NCBI RefSeq assembly: GCF_002844595.1
Contig: NZ_PJNW01000017.1
Coordinates: 62,001-126,000, forward strand
DNA: 64,000 bases
Source: Pleomorphomonas diazotrophica
GTDB taxonomy: Bacteria > Pseudomonadota > Alphaproteobacteria > Rhizobiales > Pleomorphomonadaceae
Direction of reading: 5' to 3'
The position numbers and the translations under genes were made by a program. The notes under the pieces were generated by a model. That model saw only the letters and a program-made list of their open reading frames with translations, did no database searches and was not told the origin of the DNA. This document shows, one piece after another, positions 1 through 8,832 of the stretch (the stretch's first letter is position 1; each line of letters starts with the position of its first letter).

Positions 1-1030
1 GCTTGCCGCCATCAATGACGACACGGTCCCCGTCGCGAAGGCCGGCGTCGATCACGATGCCATCGGTCGTGTAGGCGGCGATGCCTATCGGGCGAAGCTC
101 GGCGCCGGCGCCGTTGGTGTCGAGCACCCAAACCGCCGGGGCACTGTTTCTATCGGTCAGAGCGCTGGCCGGCAGCACGACCGCCGATGTCTGTCGCCCT
201 TCGATATGGCCGGTGACCGGTGCTCCGAGGTTCATCGCGGCGGGAGGGACGCCGATATCGACCTTGACGCGCACCGTGCCGGTCTGTGCCGCGACGGTGG
301 GCGAGATCTCCCGCACGCGACCTGAAGCTGTGACTGACGGATCCTTGACGAGGCTGACAGCAACATCCGGCAGCTCGGGAATGGACAGGAAGAGTTGTTC
401 GTAGACGTCGAAGACGGCATCGCGAGGCCCGTCGGCGGCAACGATGAAGATCGGTCGGGCGGCGGCGGCAATCTCGCCGACATCACCCTTGCGGGTGGTG
501 ACGATGCCGTCGGCATCTGCCCGAAGTTCGGTATAGCTGAGATTGGACCGCGCGATATCGAGGGCGGCCTTGGCCGATTCCACAGTGCCCCCAGTGGTTC
601 GCACCGCCCTTAGCGCTGCATCGAAGGCAGATTGGGTGGTGAAGCCCTTGTCCAACAGCGCCTTCTGCCGGTCGAAGGCGGAGGCGGCCTGCCGGGCGCC
701 GGCCTCGGCGGCGGCCAGGGCGGCTTCGGCGTTGGCGACGTCGGCCGCCTGCTGGCTCGGGTCGAGACGGGCGAGAAGGCTGCCCGCCGTCACGTGATCG
801 CCGACGTCGGCGAAACGTTCGGCGATCCGCCCGGAGAGACGGAAGGAAAGCTGGGACGAGACGCGCGCCTGTATTTCACCGGTCAACACAAGTGTCTCGG
901 CATATGGCGCCGGCCGGGCGGTGACTACCCTGACGGTGACCGGGCGACTTCCCGCTTCGGTTGGTGCGTCGGCAAGCGCGGGCGAAAGGGCAAGGCAGCA
1001 GACGGCGATCAATGGTAGCAAGAGCTTCAC
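1..1030 (-). CDS. RND efflux periplasmic adaptor (membrane fusion protein), 3' end beyond window
   Basis: This is the periplasmic adaptor that would link an inner-membrane RND pump to an outer-membrane channel. I read it from a GTG at 1030 preceded by GGAG at about 6 bases; the 343 visible codons run off the left edge. Residues 1-21 form a signal peptide ending in PALA. The first lipoyl half lies near residues 50-90 (SGRIAERFADVGDHV), then an Ala-rich coiled coil (about 92-160), the second lipoyl half (ELRADADGIV) and the start of the beta-barrel. The pump gene would be expected to the left. The substrate cannot be inferred. Confidence 0.85.
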   Translation of the reverse strand, partial: MKLLLPLIAVCCLALSPALADAPTEAGSRPVTVRVVTARPAPYAETLVLTGEIQARVSSQLSFRLSGRIAERFADVGDHVTAGSLLARLDPSQQAADVANAEAALAAAEAGARQAASAFDRQKALLDKGFTTQSAFDAALRAVRTTGGTVESAKAALDIARSNLSYTELRADADGIVTTRKGDVGEIAAAARPIFIVAADGPRDAVFDVYEQLFLSIPELPDVAVSLVKDPSVTASGRVREISPTVAAQTGTVRVKVDIGVPPAAMNLGAPVTGHIEGRQTSAVVLPASALTDRNSAPAVWVLDTNGAGAELRPIGIAAYTTDGIVIDAGLRDGDRVVIDGGK

Positions 1031-1130
1031 GGGTGGCTCCGTCAAGCGTGAGGATGCCAAGCTCTAGTCTCGACGCAACCGTAGGTCAACGAAGGACCTG
1101 GAGGCGGGACGCTCGACGTGTTGCACGGCA

Positions 1131-1160
1131 AATACGAAAACGGGCGCCCGAGGGCGCCCG
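1131..1160 (-). terminator. Rho-independent terminator of the tyrosine autokinase gene
   Basis: A perfect 8-bp stem, CGGGCGCC-cgag-GGCGCCCG (1141-1160), is followed on the minus strand by TTTTCGTATTT. It lies about 40 bases after the stop of the gene ending at 1202. Confidence 0.75.
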
Positions 1161-1201
1161 TCGTCACAACATGTCCGACAAAGTCGGGCCTCGGGCTCCG
1201 G

Positions 1202-3358
1202 TCAGCTTTCGGGCGCGTAATAGTAGTAGCTGTTGTACTTGTTGCGGTAGGACCCAACGCCGAGCTCGGCCTTGGAGAGCACGGCGGCGATCGGGATATC
1301 CTCGCCGGCGGTGGTTCTGAGGTCGTTGATGGCCGAACGGACGTCGCGTTGGGAGGTTGAGGCCCAGTGGACCACCAGCGTGATGATATCGGCGCGCGTG
1401 GCGAGATACTGCGCGTCGACCACCGGCAGGATCGGCGGTGTGTCGAGCACGATGATCTCGAAGCGTTCCTTCGCGAGTTCCATCAGGAGATTGAACTGCG
1501 CCGTCTCGATGAGGCTGTCAGTCGACGTCCGATGGGTGTTCTTGCCGACGATCATGTCGAGGCCCGGCACCTTGTCCTTGGTGACGAACTGGCGGATCGA
1601 CTGGGAATCGAGCGACAGCGTCAAATAGTCGGCAAGGCCGTTTTCGGGCGTCAGCCCGAGTGCCGGAGCGATCGAGGGACGCCGGAGGTCGCAGTCGACC
1701 AACAGCACGCGCTTTCCCGACATGGCGAAGGCGCGGGCGATGGCGATGGCGGTGGTCGTCTTGCCTTCGCCCGGAATGGCCGAGCCGACCATGATGATGA
1801 GCCCACCCTCCCGGCTCTTGTCCTGCAATTTCCGTCTCAGCATGTTCTCGAGGCCGAGGCGGATCCGCCGGATCGACTCGCTGTAGGCAGTGAGCGGGTG
1901 GTCGATGAGTTCGCTTGCCACTTGCGACCGCTCGGTGACGGAACGTCCGGCGCGTGACAGCAGCGGGATGGAGGATATGACGGGCACGCCGAGCACCGCC
2001 TCGAACTGCTGATCCGACGTGAAGCCGCCAATGAAGTTCTCGTTGAGGAATGCAAGCCCCAGTCCGAGACCTAAGCCGGCAACGAGCGCCAGTGTCAGGA
2101 TCAGCTTGGTCTTTGGCGCGCTCGGCGCGTCGGGGGGGAGTGCCGAGGAAACGATGCGGCTGTCGGCCAGCTGCAGGTCGGCTTGGGTTTCCACGCCGCG
2201 CAGTCGCTGCAGCAGATCCTGGTAAAGCGTCTTGGCGACCGCCGACTCCTGTTGGAGTTCGTAGATCCTGACCATGACGTCGTTGGAAAGATTGCTGGAC
2301 AGCACGGTGTCGCGGATGGAGGTCCGCAGCCGATCCTGCTCCTGCTGCGCCGTCTTGACGCGCTCCGACAGTGTGCCAATTTCGACGTTGACCTGGTCGG
2401 AGAGGCGTTTGTCGAGCTCGGCGAGACTTTCGCGGAGATTGTTCGCCCGCGTCGATCCGGCCGCGGCGTTGCCGATATCGGCCAGCACCTTGTCCCGTTC
2501 GGCCTTGATCTGGGTGATGGTATCCGACCGCAACTGGGCGGCGATGCCATCCCAGTCCTTGTTTGCGGCCAGGGTCGAGACGCTCGCCTGCAGCGATTGG
2601 GCCGATACGCTCTGCGCCTTGAGCGCGTCGAGGCTAGCGCGCATGGCGGTGATGTCGGCGCGCGTGCTCTCGTTGGAGACCTTCTCTATGTTCTCGTTGA
2701 CGAAGGCATCGATGCGATTTTCGTTCTCGTTGATGGTCGCCGATGCCTGCGCGAGGCGGCGGTTGAGCGCATCGCGCACGCTGAGCGCATTGGAGATCTT
2801 GGCGTCGACCTGGGCGGCAATATAGGTGGATGACAGCGTGTTGGCGATCAGCGCCGCCTTGGCCGGGTCGGCCGAGGTGGCCGAGACGCTGATGACATAG
2901 GTCAGCCCTCGACGTGCAATGGTCACGTTGTTGGAGAAGCGCGCCAGCACCGCCCGAAGTTGGGAGTCGGTATCGGCCAGAAGATTCTCCATCGTCTTGA
3001 TCTTGAAGAAGATCATCAAGCGATCGACGGTGCTGAGCTTGACACCGAACTCCGGGTCCTTGACGAGGCCGAGACGGGAAATTGCCTCGATCTGAGTCGA
3101 GGGAGACTTCAGAATCTCGACTTCGCTTTCGACCCGCGCGTTGTCGGTGGGAAGAAGCGACATCTGGCTCTCCGGGTCGAGGGCATTCTTTTGCCGGGGA
3201 TCAACCAGGATGAGCGTTGAGGCTGTGTAAGTCGGGGTCTGCAGGAAAACATAGACCGCCGCCAAGCCAACGATGATCAGAACCGTGGAGAGAATGAGCC
3301 AAATCTGGCGGCGGACGAGACCAATTGCGTTGCGAACATCGAACTCGGATGAATCCAT
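1202..3358 (-). CDS. Polysaccharide chain-length / tyrosine autokinase (Wzc/ExoP-like)
   Basis: A 718-residue fusion of a Wzz/GumC chain-length domain and a cytoplasmic BY-kinase, the type that controls polymerisation and export of surface polysaccharide. One membrane segment lies at about residues 18-39 and a second at about 425-447, bracketing a long periplasmic coiled coil. The kinase has Walker A GSAIPGEGKTT near residue 525, Walker A' VLLVDCDLRRP and Walker B IIVLDTPPI. The C-terminus ends in a tyrosine cluster (YNSYYYYAPES), the usual autophosphorylation site. The ExoY-like transferase and LapG-like peptidase nearby support a role in exopolysaccharide or biofilm. It is probably its own transcript, because terminators flank it. 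Confidence 0.93.
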   Translation of the reverse strand: MDSSEFDVRNAIGLVRRQIWLILSTVLIIVGLAAVYVFLQTPTYTASTLILVDPRQKNALDPESQMSLLPTDNARVESEVEILKSPSTQIEAISRLGLVKDPEFGVKLSTVDRLMIFFKIKTMENLLADTDSQLRAVLARFSNNVTIARRGLTYVISVSATSADPAKAALIANTLSSTYIAAQVDAKISNALSVRDALNRRLAQASATINENENRIDAFVNENIEKVSNESTRADITAMRASLDALKAQSVSAQSLQASVSTLAANKDWDGIAAQLRSDTITQIKAERDKVLADIGNAAAGSTRANNLRESLAELDKRLSDQVNVEIGTLSERVKTAQQEQDRLRTSIRDTVLSSNLSNDVMVRIYELQQESAVAKTLYQDLLQRLRGVETQADLQLADSRIVSSALPPDAPSAPKTKLILTLALVAGLGLGLGLAFLNENFIGGFTSDQQFEAVLGVPVISSIPLLSRAGRSVTERSQVASELIDHPLTAYSESIRRIRLGLENMLRRKLQDKSREGGLIIMVGSAIPGEGKTTTAIAIARAFAMSGKRVLLVDCDLRRPSIAPALGLTPENGLADYLTLSLDSQSIRQFVTKDKVPGLDMIVGKNTHRTSTDSLIETAQFNLLMELAKERFEIIVLDTPPILPVVDAQYLATRADIITLVVHWASTSQRDVRSAINDLRTTAGEDIPIAAVLSKAELGVGSYRNKYNSYYYYAPES

Positions 3359-3587
3359 TTGAAGAAAACTTCCTTGTACCTATTTCGGCACGATCACTAT
3401 GACCGAAATCGCGACGTCAACCAAGCGGGCAAGATGCCTGAGATCGATGACCGTTCCGCGAAGCCGGAGAAAGAAGATATTTGGTTAACCACGGTCGGAA
3501 GCGAGCCGATACCGGTCGGTGCGAACGCGAGGGGCCTAACGGTTCCCTAGTTTGTTTCGCAGACTGGAACAGAGAACAACCAACACA

Positions 3588-3627
3588 AAAAAGCCGTGGC
3601 CCGAAAATCGAGACCACGGCCTTTCTT
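3588..3627 (-). terminator. Rho-independent terminator after the small secreted protein
   Basis: The stem GCCGTGG (3593-3599) pairs with CCACGGC (3614-3620). On the minus strand it is followed by an uninterrupted run of seven T. The plus strand also has CTTTCTT after the stem, so weak bidirectional action is possible. Confidence 0.75.
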
Positions 3628-3644
3628 AACGGGATAGGGCCAAA

Positions 3645-4076
3645 TCAGCCACCAGCGCCGGGGCTCGCAGAGGCGTCGTCCAGCGTCGGACCAGCGGTGG
3701 TGCCGCCACCGGCCGGATCGGCAGGGGCTCCGCCACCGATCGCACCCGGTCCAACGGCGCCGGTCTGGCCTTCCGCCGGCAGAGCGGCAGACTGAACAGT
3801 CACCAGCTCGTTGATCTCATTGACGAGCGTCGGCGACAGGCCCGGCGGGATTGCGTTCAGCAGATCCTGAAGAGCAAGACGGCAGCTCGCGGGAATGTCG
3901 GTCGGCCCGCACTGCACCTCAACGTTGTTTACGGCCTGCATGAGACCGGCCGTCACGCCCGGCTGACCGCTCAGGGTGCTGGCGAGGCCGGTGGCCGTCG
4001 TGGCCGCAAAACCGCTGGACACCGTGGAAAGGGCCAAGGCGGCGCCAAGGGTCGCGGAGAGGAAAAGTCTGGTCAT
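3645..4076 (-). CDS. Small secreted protein of unknown function, Gly/Ala/Pro-rich C-terminus
   Basis: The 143 residues have a clear Sec signal peptide at 1-24 (cleavage after SSGFA). Two cysteines, C56 and C65, could form a disulfide. The last 40 residues are a low-complexity Gly/Ala/Pro tail that looks disordered. I do not recognise a family. The ATG at 4076 has AGGAGA upstream and the gene has its own strong terminator, so it is very likely real. It lies between the autokinase and the LapG-like peptidase, which suggests, but does not show, a cell-surface or polysaccharide-related role. Confidence 0.75.
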   Translation of the reverse strand: MTRLFLSATLGAALALSTVSSGFAATTATGLASTLSGQPGVTAGLMQAVNNVEVQCGPTDIPASCRLALQDLLNAIPPGLSPTLVNEINELVTVQSAALPAEGQTGAVGPGAIGGGAPADPAGGGTTAGPTLDDASASPGAGG

Positions 4077-4522
4077 ATCGATTGTCTCCTATCGTGTTGC
4101 ATGAAATTGGAGCACCGAGCTCCCCACCTGCCGCCACATTTTGAGATAATCTACATTAAGCACTTGTCTGGATGCAAGCGAAGTTTGTTGCCTCGTGCGT
4201 ATTTTAACGGATTTGGCTGAGTTTGTCACTGTTCTCGATTGCTGCATCCTAAAAAATGGCGGAATTCAGCCAAAATTCACGTACTTCCTAGAGGGAGTTG
4301 ATTCCCAGGGTGTTGGTCGTGCTGGATGTCAAAATCGGTTCAATTTACGCGCTCTCATTTCATTGCGTAGTTAATGTCCTGCGAGAACAACTTAAAATTT
4401 GAAATGTATTTGCTTCAAATTGGCTCCCTGGTGGCCGGTATTTTTTGACTCTACTAACTAACAGAATCTCAAAAGAAATATGGTCAACTGACCCCACTTA
4501 AGGTTTGGCGGAGATTGCTGTC
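4077..4522. other. AT-rich divergent intergenic region with an inverted repeat
   Basis: These 446 bases hold no convincing gene and are clearly richer in A/T than the surroundings. They separate two divergently transcribed genes and so must hold both promoters. An inverted repeat ATTTGAA (4397-4403) / TTCAAAT (4414-4420) lies about 100 bases before the peptidase start and is the best operator candidate. I could not assign a convincing -35/-10 pair. Confidence 0.4.
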
Positions 4523-5128
4523 ATGAACAAGTTGATCCGAGCGCTCGTGGTGTCTGCCGTTCTGGGCTTCGTTCCGCAGGTGGCGTCGGCCGGTTTTCTA
4601 AATGTTCCCAAGCAAAGCCTCGATCTACCGGTTGCCGGCAAGGTCAACACTAAGGGCTACACGCTTGGCCCAACCGGCTTCTATGTGATGTGCTCAACCA
4701 TGCCGTCGGCCTGCAAGGTTCAGCGGGCACGCAATGTTGGAGTGTCGGCCGGCAGCGTACGACTGACCGCCGAGACGCTTGGATTGATCGACCGCGTCAA
4801 TCGCCAGGCAAATGGAGCGATCCGTCCGAAAGCCGAGTCGGGGAGCGCCGACGTCTGGAAAATCGGAGGCTCATCGGGCGATTGCGAGGACTATGCGCTG
4901 GCAAAGCGAGCGGCGTTGCTTCGCAAGGGGTTCCCGAGTTCGGCGCTCCTGATGACCAGCGTGGTGACCCGGCGGGGGGAGTTGCACGCCGTCCTGATGG
5001 TGAGGACCGATCGTGGTGACTTCGTCCTCGACAATCTAAGTCCGCTGGTCAAGCCTTGGAGCGCTACCGGATACCGGTTCACATCAATGCAATCCCCGGA
5101 CAATCCGCGCATGTGGGTTCGTCTATAA
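4523..5128 (+). CDS. Transglutaminase-like cysteine peptidase (BTLCP / LapG family)
   Basis: A 201-residue periplasmic cysteine peptidase of the bacterial transglutaminase-like family (Pfam PF06035), which contains LapG, the protease that releases biofilm adhesins. I chose ATG 4523, preceded by GGCGGAG, because it begins the signal peptide (1-23, ending ASA); an in-frame TTG lies 18 bases upstream. The triad is visible: C121 in GDCEDYA, H155 in ELHAVL and D170 in VLDNL. No LapD-type receptor or large adhesin is in the window, so its substrate is unknown. Its position beside polysaccharide genes fits a surface role. Confidence 0.88.
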   Translation: MNKLIRALVVSAVLGFVPQVASAGFLNVPKQSLDLPVAGKVNTKGYTLGPTGFYVMCSTMPSACKVQRARNVGVSAGSVRLTAETLGLIDRVNRQANGAIRPKAESGSADVWKIGGSSGDCEDYALAKRAALLRKGFPSSALLMTSVVTRRGELHAVLMVRTDRGDFVLDNLSPLVKPWSATGYRFTSMQSPDNPRMWVRL

Positions 5129-5163
5129 GGGGTGCAGCCGAGAGGTGGTTTTGTCGAACGGAA

Positions 5164-5195
5164 CCCTGTCGTCGTAAGGCGGCAGGGCTCCTTCC
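5164..5195. terminator. Stem-loop between convergent genes, probable terminator
   Basis: CCCTGTCG (5164-5171) pairs with CGGCAGGG (5180-5187) with one G-U pair, followed by CTCCTTCCC. It lies between the stops of two convergent genes (5128 and 5209). The T-run is poor, so efficiency is uncertain. Confidence 0.4.
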
Positions 5196-5208
5196 CGTAA
5201 CGACATGA

Positions 5209-6033
5209 CTAGAAGCCCTTGCCGCGCATGATCTCGTTGATCACAGTGCGGAAGAGGATGCGGATATCCAGCCAGATCGAGAAATCGCGGATATACTCGA
5301 TATCGCGAACCACGCGCATCACCGACGGCTCTACCTCGGTGGTCGGGCCACGCAATCCGCTGGCCTGGGCGAGCCCGGTGATGCCGGGCCGCATGGCATG
5401 GCGACGTTCGTAACCGTTGACGAGTTCTTCGTAGCGAACGCCGGCCGCCAGCATACCCGGCACGTGCGGCCGTGGCCCAACCAGCGACATGTCGCCCAGC
5501 AACACGTTGAAAAGCTGCGGCAGCTCATCGATGTTGGTCTTGCGAATGACGCGCCCAATCGGTGTCACACGCGGATCGTCGGCCACTGTCTGTGCCACGC
5601 CGGAAAGGTCGCAGCGGTCGGTATACATCGATCGAAATTTCAGAATCTGAAAAGGCTTGTTGTCCAGTCCAGTCCGTTCTTGGCGGAAAAATATCGGACC
5701 GGCGCTGGTGAGCTTGATGATCGCGGCAACTACGATCAGAAGCGGCGACAGCAGGAGAAGACCCAAAGCCGCCCCCACGATGTCAGTCAATCGCTTCGTG
5801 GCAAGGTGAATGGGCCGCCAGTTTACCTTGGTATCGGCCTCCTCGTTAGCGAGGACTGCCGTGCTGAAGGAAGATAGCGCCACCGCCGGTCCGGTCGAAA
5901 AGGCCGAAGCCGACACCACGCGTGAATTATAACGGACGGAAAGGACGCCATCGGCTTGGGCCAAATCGCGCAAGCCAGACGAACTCTCGGCACCGCCCTT
6001 TGAAAAATCATGGGTAAGGTCCGATAGACGCAT
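5209..6033 (-). CDS. Exopolysaccharide sugar transferase (ExoY/PssA-like, PF02397)
   Basis: This inner-membrane enzyme transfers a sugar-1-phosphate to undecaprenyl phosphate, the first step of repeat-unit assembly for exopolysaccharide. Of 274 residues, about 80 at the N-terminus are non-conserved. One membrane segment follows ([20 protein letters not shown]), then the conserved domain with [26 protein letters not shown] and [10 protein letters not shown] chose ATG 6033, which has GGGGGA directly upstream; a TTG lies 12 bases earlier. It pairs functionally with the autokinase at 1202-3358. The sugar specificity (galactose or glucose) cannot be read from the sequence. Confidence 0.92.
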   Translation of the reverse strand: MRLSDLTHDFSKGGAESSSGLRDLAQADGVLSVRYNSRVVSASAFSTGPAVALSSFSTAVLANEEADTKVNWRPIHLATKRLTDIVGAALGLLLLSPLLIVVAAIIKLTSAGPIFFRQERTGLDNKPFQILKFRSMYTDRCDLSGVAQTVADDPRVTPIGRVIRKTNIDELPQLFNVLLGDMSLVGPRPHVPGMLAAGVRYEELVNGYERRHAMRPGITGLAQASGLRGPTTEVEPSVMRVVRDIEYIRDFSIWLDIRILFRTVINEIMRGKGF

Positions 6034-6419
6034 TACATCCCCCAATTCACAAATTGAAAAATTTCAAAATTCTCGGAAACAGTTCGGCTTGAATCCGCCG
6101 CAACGATCACTCCGATATAACAAAACGTTTACCAAACTAGTGGATTTCCCCTATTACCGCAAGCCCAAGCGATTAGCGAAAAAGGCGGGAAGCCCATGCA
6201 TTCATTGCAAAGGTCAGCCCGTTTGCGGCCAACCAAGCTCCCGCAAGCAATCCTTATGCCATGCGAAACAGAGGTTCTATGTTTCGAAAATGGACATACT
6301 TAGGAGGCCCCTCCCGCTCCGTTTGCGTCCTCCACTTAGTTAATTTTGATTAAACTTATATCACAGTCAGCGCCAGCGGCGTCAAAAATGACGATCGGCA
6401 GTGACGCGCGTTCGGCCTG
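6034..6419. other. AT-rich intergenic region with a perfect TTGAAA palindrome
   Basis: These 386 bases separate the ExoY-like gene from cobP, both on the minus strand. TTGAAA-aa-TTTCAA (6054-6067) is a perfect palindrome about 20 bases before the transferase start, where an operator or AT-hook-type regulator could sit. An 84-codon plus-strand frame at 6089-6343 lacks a ribosome site and family resemblance, so I do not call it. Confidence 0.35.
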
Positions 6420-6932
6420 CTATTTCAGTCGAAGCGGTAAGCCGGCGGCGACGAACCAGGCTTCGTCGGCAAGGGCGGCGATCTTCTGGTTGAGCCGGCC
6501 GGCCTCGTCGCGAAAGCGGCGGGCGAGGGCGTTCTCTGGGACGATGGACAGTCCCACTTCATTGGATACCAGGACGATCGGCCCGTCGGCCGCAACAAGG
6601 GCTGCGGCAAGGCGATCACCCTCCGCATCAAGGTCGGCATCGGCGAGCAGGCAATTCGTCAGCCATAGGGTCAGGCAGTCGACGAGGATGGCCCGGTCGT
6701 CGCGTGCTTCAGTGGAGAGCGCTTCTGCCAGCCGGTGCGGCGCTTCAATGGTTCGCCAATCGTCGCCGCGCCTAGCACGATGAAGCGCGATGCGGCTTTC
6801 CATTTCTTCGTCGCGGCATTCCGCGGTGGCGATGTAGATGCGCTCCGTTGCGGCAAAGCCGCGCGCCCGCTCTTCGGCAAAGCGGCTCTTGCCGGAACGG
6901 GCTCCGCCCAGGACGAAGATGATCGGTGCCAT
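6420..6932 (-). CDS. cobP: Adenosylcobinamide kinase / adenosylcobinamide-phosphate guanylyltransferase
   Basis: This bifunctional CobU/CobP enzyme phosphorylates adenosylcobinamide and then activates it with GTP, preparing the lower-loop attachment in vitamin B12 synthesis. At 170 residues it has the usual length. The P-loop GGARSGKS is at 9-16. DCLTLWLTN and SNEVGLSIVPENALARRFRD are characteristic of the family. The start at 6932 is supported by AGGAGC. No other cobalamin genes are in the window, and I saw no B12-box of a cobalamin riboswitch in the 218 bases upstream. Confidence 0.95.
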   Translation of the reverse strand: MAPIIFVLGGARSGKSRFAEERARGFAATERIYIATAECRDEEMESRIALHRARRGDDWRTIEAPHRLAEALSTEARDDRAILVDCLTLWLTNCLLADADLDAEGDRLAAALVAADGPIVLVSNEVGLSIVPENALARRFRDEAGRLNQKIAALADEAWFVAAGLPLRLK

Positions 6933-7150
6933 CGCTTGCTCCTTCGGCCGCTATCGGCGCCTCGGCTAGCGCGCCAACGGTCCTTGCGCAAGCGAAGATC
7001 GACGGGCTATTGGCCGAAAGTAGCATGATCCTTGCAAAGGGAGCCTGAGCTTCAGCACCCACCGTTCGCAGGGCTCCGCCTCGGCGGGAGAACGGGCGTC
7101 TCAGAATCGCATCGCGTGTTGAAGCCCATAAAGATGAAAAGGGGAACGCA

Positions 7151-8677
7151 ATGTCCACCTCAGAAGGAAGCGTCAGCTACAAGAAAGCTGACGCCAGCTA
7201 TTTCGAGCAGCGACACCTGTCGCGCTATGCCGGCATCTGGTCGCTCTGGGCGCTGGGCGTCGGTGCCGTGATTTCAGGCCATTTTTCTGGCTGGAACTTC
7301 GGCTTTGCCACCGGTGGCTGGGGCGGCATGCTGGCCGCCGGTGCCATCATCGCCGTTATGTATCTCGGTCTCACCTTCTCGATCGCCGAGATGAGCCCGG
7401 CGCTGCCGCATACCGGCGCGGCTTATTCCTTCGCCCGCACGGCGATGGGCCCGTGGGGCGGTTTCATCACCGGTCTCTGCGAGAATGTGGAGTATGTGAT
7501 CACGCCGGCGGTGATCGTCACGTTCATCACTGCCTACGTGAACTCCATTCTTGGCCTTGATGCTGCCTATTCGCCCATCGTCTGGATCGTTTTCTATGCG
7601 ATCTTCCTCGGCCTCAACGTGTTCGGTCTCGAACTGTCGTTCAAGGTGACGTTGGTGGTCACGGTGCTGTCGCTGGCCGTTCTGGTCTTCTTCTGGGCAA
7701 GCGCCATCCCCAACATGGATTTCTCGCGCTGGGCGCTCAACATCGGCGTTGGCCCGGATGGCGCAGCCATCGAGCTGCCGGAAGGCGGCGGCGAGTGGTT
7801 CCCGTTCGGCTTCTCCGGTGTGCTCGCCACGCTGCCGTTCGCCGTCTGGCTGTTCCTCGCGATCGAGCAGTTGCCACTGGCCGCCGAAGAATCGGTCGAC
7901 CCCAAGCGCGACATGCCCAAAGGCATCATTCTCGGCATATCCACGCTGATCCTGTCCGCCTTTATGATCGTGCTGCTCAACCCGGCGGTTGCCGGCGTCG
8001 GCGCCTTCCATCTCGGCTCGTCCCTTGAACCGCTGCTCGACGGTTTCCGCGCCGTCTATGGCGACGGCGGCGTCGTGCTGCTCGGCATCGTGGCGTTGAC
8101 CGGCCTGATCGCCTCCTTCCATACCATCCTGTACGCGCAGGGGCGTCAGGTCTATTCGCTGTCGCGTGCAGGCTACTTCCCGACCGCGCTGTCTCTCACT
8201 CACGCCAAGTACAAGACCCCGCATGTCGCCATGGTCACCGGCTCCATCGCTGGCCTCCTGGTGATGATGGTGATCTGGTTCGCGCTCGGCGCTGCCGAGG
8301 GCGGGGCGGCGATCGGCTCGGTGCTGCTCAACATGGCGGTGTTCGGCGCCATGTTCTCCTACATCATGCAGGCGATCTCCTTCATCATGCTCCGCATCAA
8401 CCAGCCGGACATCGAGCGTCCCTACAAGAGCCCGCTCGGCATTCCCGGCGCCGTGCTGACGATCGTCATCGCGGTGGTCACGCTGTATTATCAGGTGCAG
8501 GACCCGAACTTCTCGAAGGGCGTACTGTGGGTGGCCGTGTGGTTTGCCGTCGCGATCGCCTATTTCGCGATCATCGGTCGCCACAAGCTGATCCTGTCGC
8601 CGGAAGAAGAGTTCGCCATTGCCCACGCCGGTGGCGGCGTCGGTCCCGGCTCCGAGGAGCCGGCTCCGGCTGAGTGA
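7151..8677 (+). CDS. eat: Ethanolamine permease (APC superfamily)
   Basis: A 508-residue amino acid/polyamine/organocation permease with about twelve membrane segments. The N-terminal stretch (YFEQRHLSRYAGIWSLWALG, then VISGHFSGWNFG) and ENVEYVITPA are typical of the ethanolamine permease subfamily (TIGR00908). The start has GGGGAA eight bases upstream. An aldehyde dehydrogenase follows after 155 bases, which suggests uptake of ethanolamine and oxidation of the resulting aldehyde. Ethanolamine ammonia-lyase (eutBC) is not in the window. Assignment to ethanolamine rather than another amine rests on family resemblance. Confidence 0.85.
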   Translation: MSTSEGSVSYKKADASYFEQRHLSRYAGIWSLWALGVGAVISGHFSGWNFGFATGGWGGMLAAGAIIAVMYLGLTFSIAEMSPALPHTGAAYSFARTAMGPWGGFITGLCENVEYVITPAVIVTFITAYVNSILGLDAAYSPIVWIVFYAIFLGLNVFGLELSFKVTLVVTVLSLAVLVFFWASAIPNMDFSRWALNIGVGPDGAAIELPEGGGEWFPFGFSGVLATLPFAVWLFLAIEQLPLAAEESVDPKRDMPKGIILGISTLILSAFMIVLLNPAVAGVGAFHLGSSLEPLLDGFRAVYGDGGVVLLGIVALTGLIASFHTILYAQGRQVYSLSRAGYFPTALSLTHAKYKTPHVAMVTGSIAGLLVMMVIWFALGAAEGGAAIGSVLLNMAVFGAMFSYIMQAISFIMLRINQPDIERPYKSPLGIPGAVLTIVIAVVTLYYQVQDPNFSKGVLWVAVWFAVAIAYFAIIGRHKLILSPEEEFAIAHAGGGVGPGSEEPAPAE

Positions 8678-8708
8678 GTTTGCCCTTCTCTCCGAGCAGA
8701 AAGATCGC

Positions 8709-8730
8709 GGGGCGCCTTCATCGGCGCCCC
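8709..8730 (+). terminator. GC-rich hairpin after the permease gene
   Basis: A perfect 8-bp stem GGGGCGCC / GGCGCCCC with a six-base loop lies 31 bases after the permease stop. No T-run follows on the plus strand, so it may be a partial terminator or an mRNA-stabilising hairpin between two cotranscribed genes. Confidence 0.4.
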
Positions 8731-8832
8731 GTGTCACATTCAACGCCGTCCTTGATTGCCGGGCACCGGCGTGCAGAGATGGGAAGAGGGTTTTTGCCAA
8801 ATGCCCTGAGTGCCGAAGGGAGCCACTCGACC

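Noticed and set aside
6089-6343. 84-codon plus-strand frame with several cysteines
   Set aside because: No ribosome-binding site, no family resemblance, and it lies in an AT-rich promoter region.
6933-7150. Possible cobalamin riboswitch upstream of cobP
   Set aside because: I could not find the conserved B12-box or a convincing fold; the region also serves the divergent permease.
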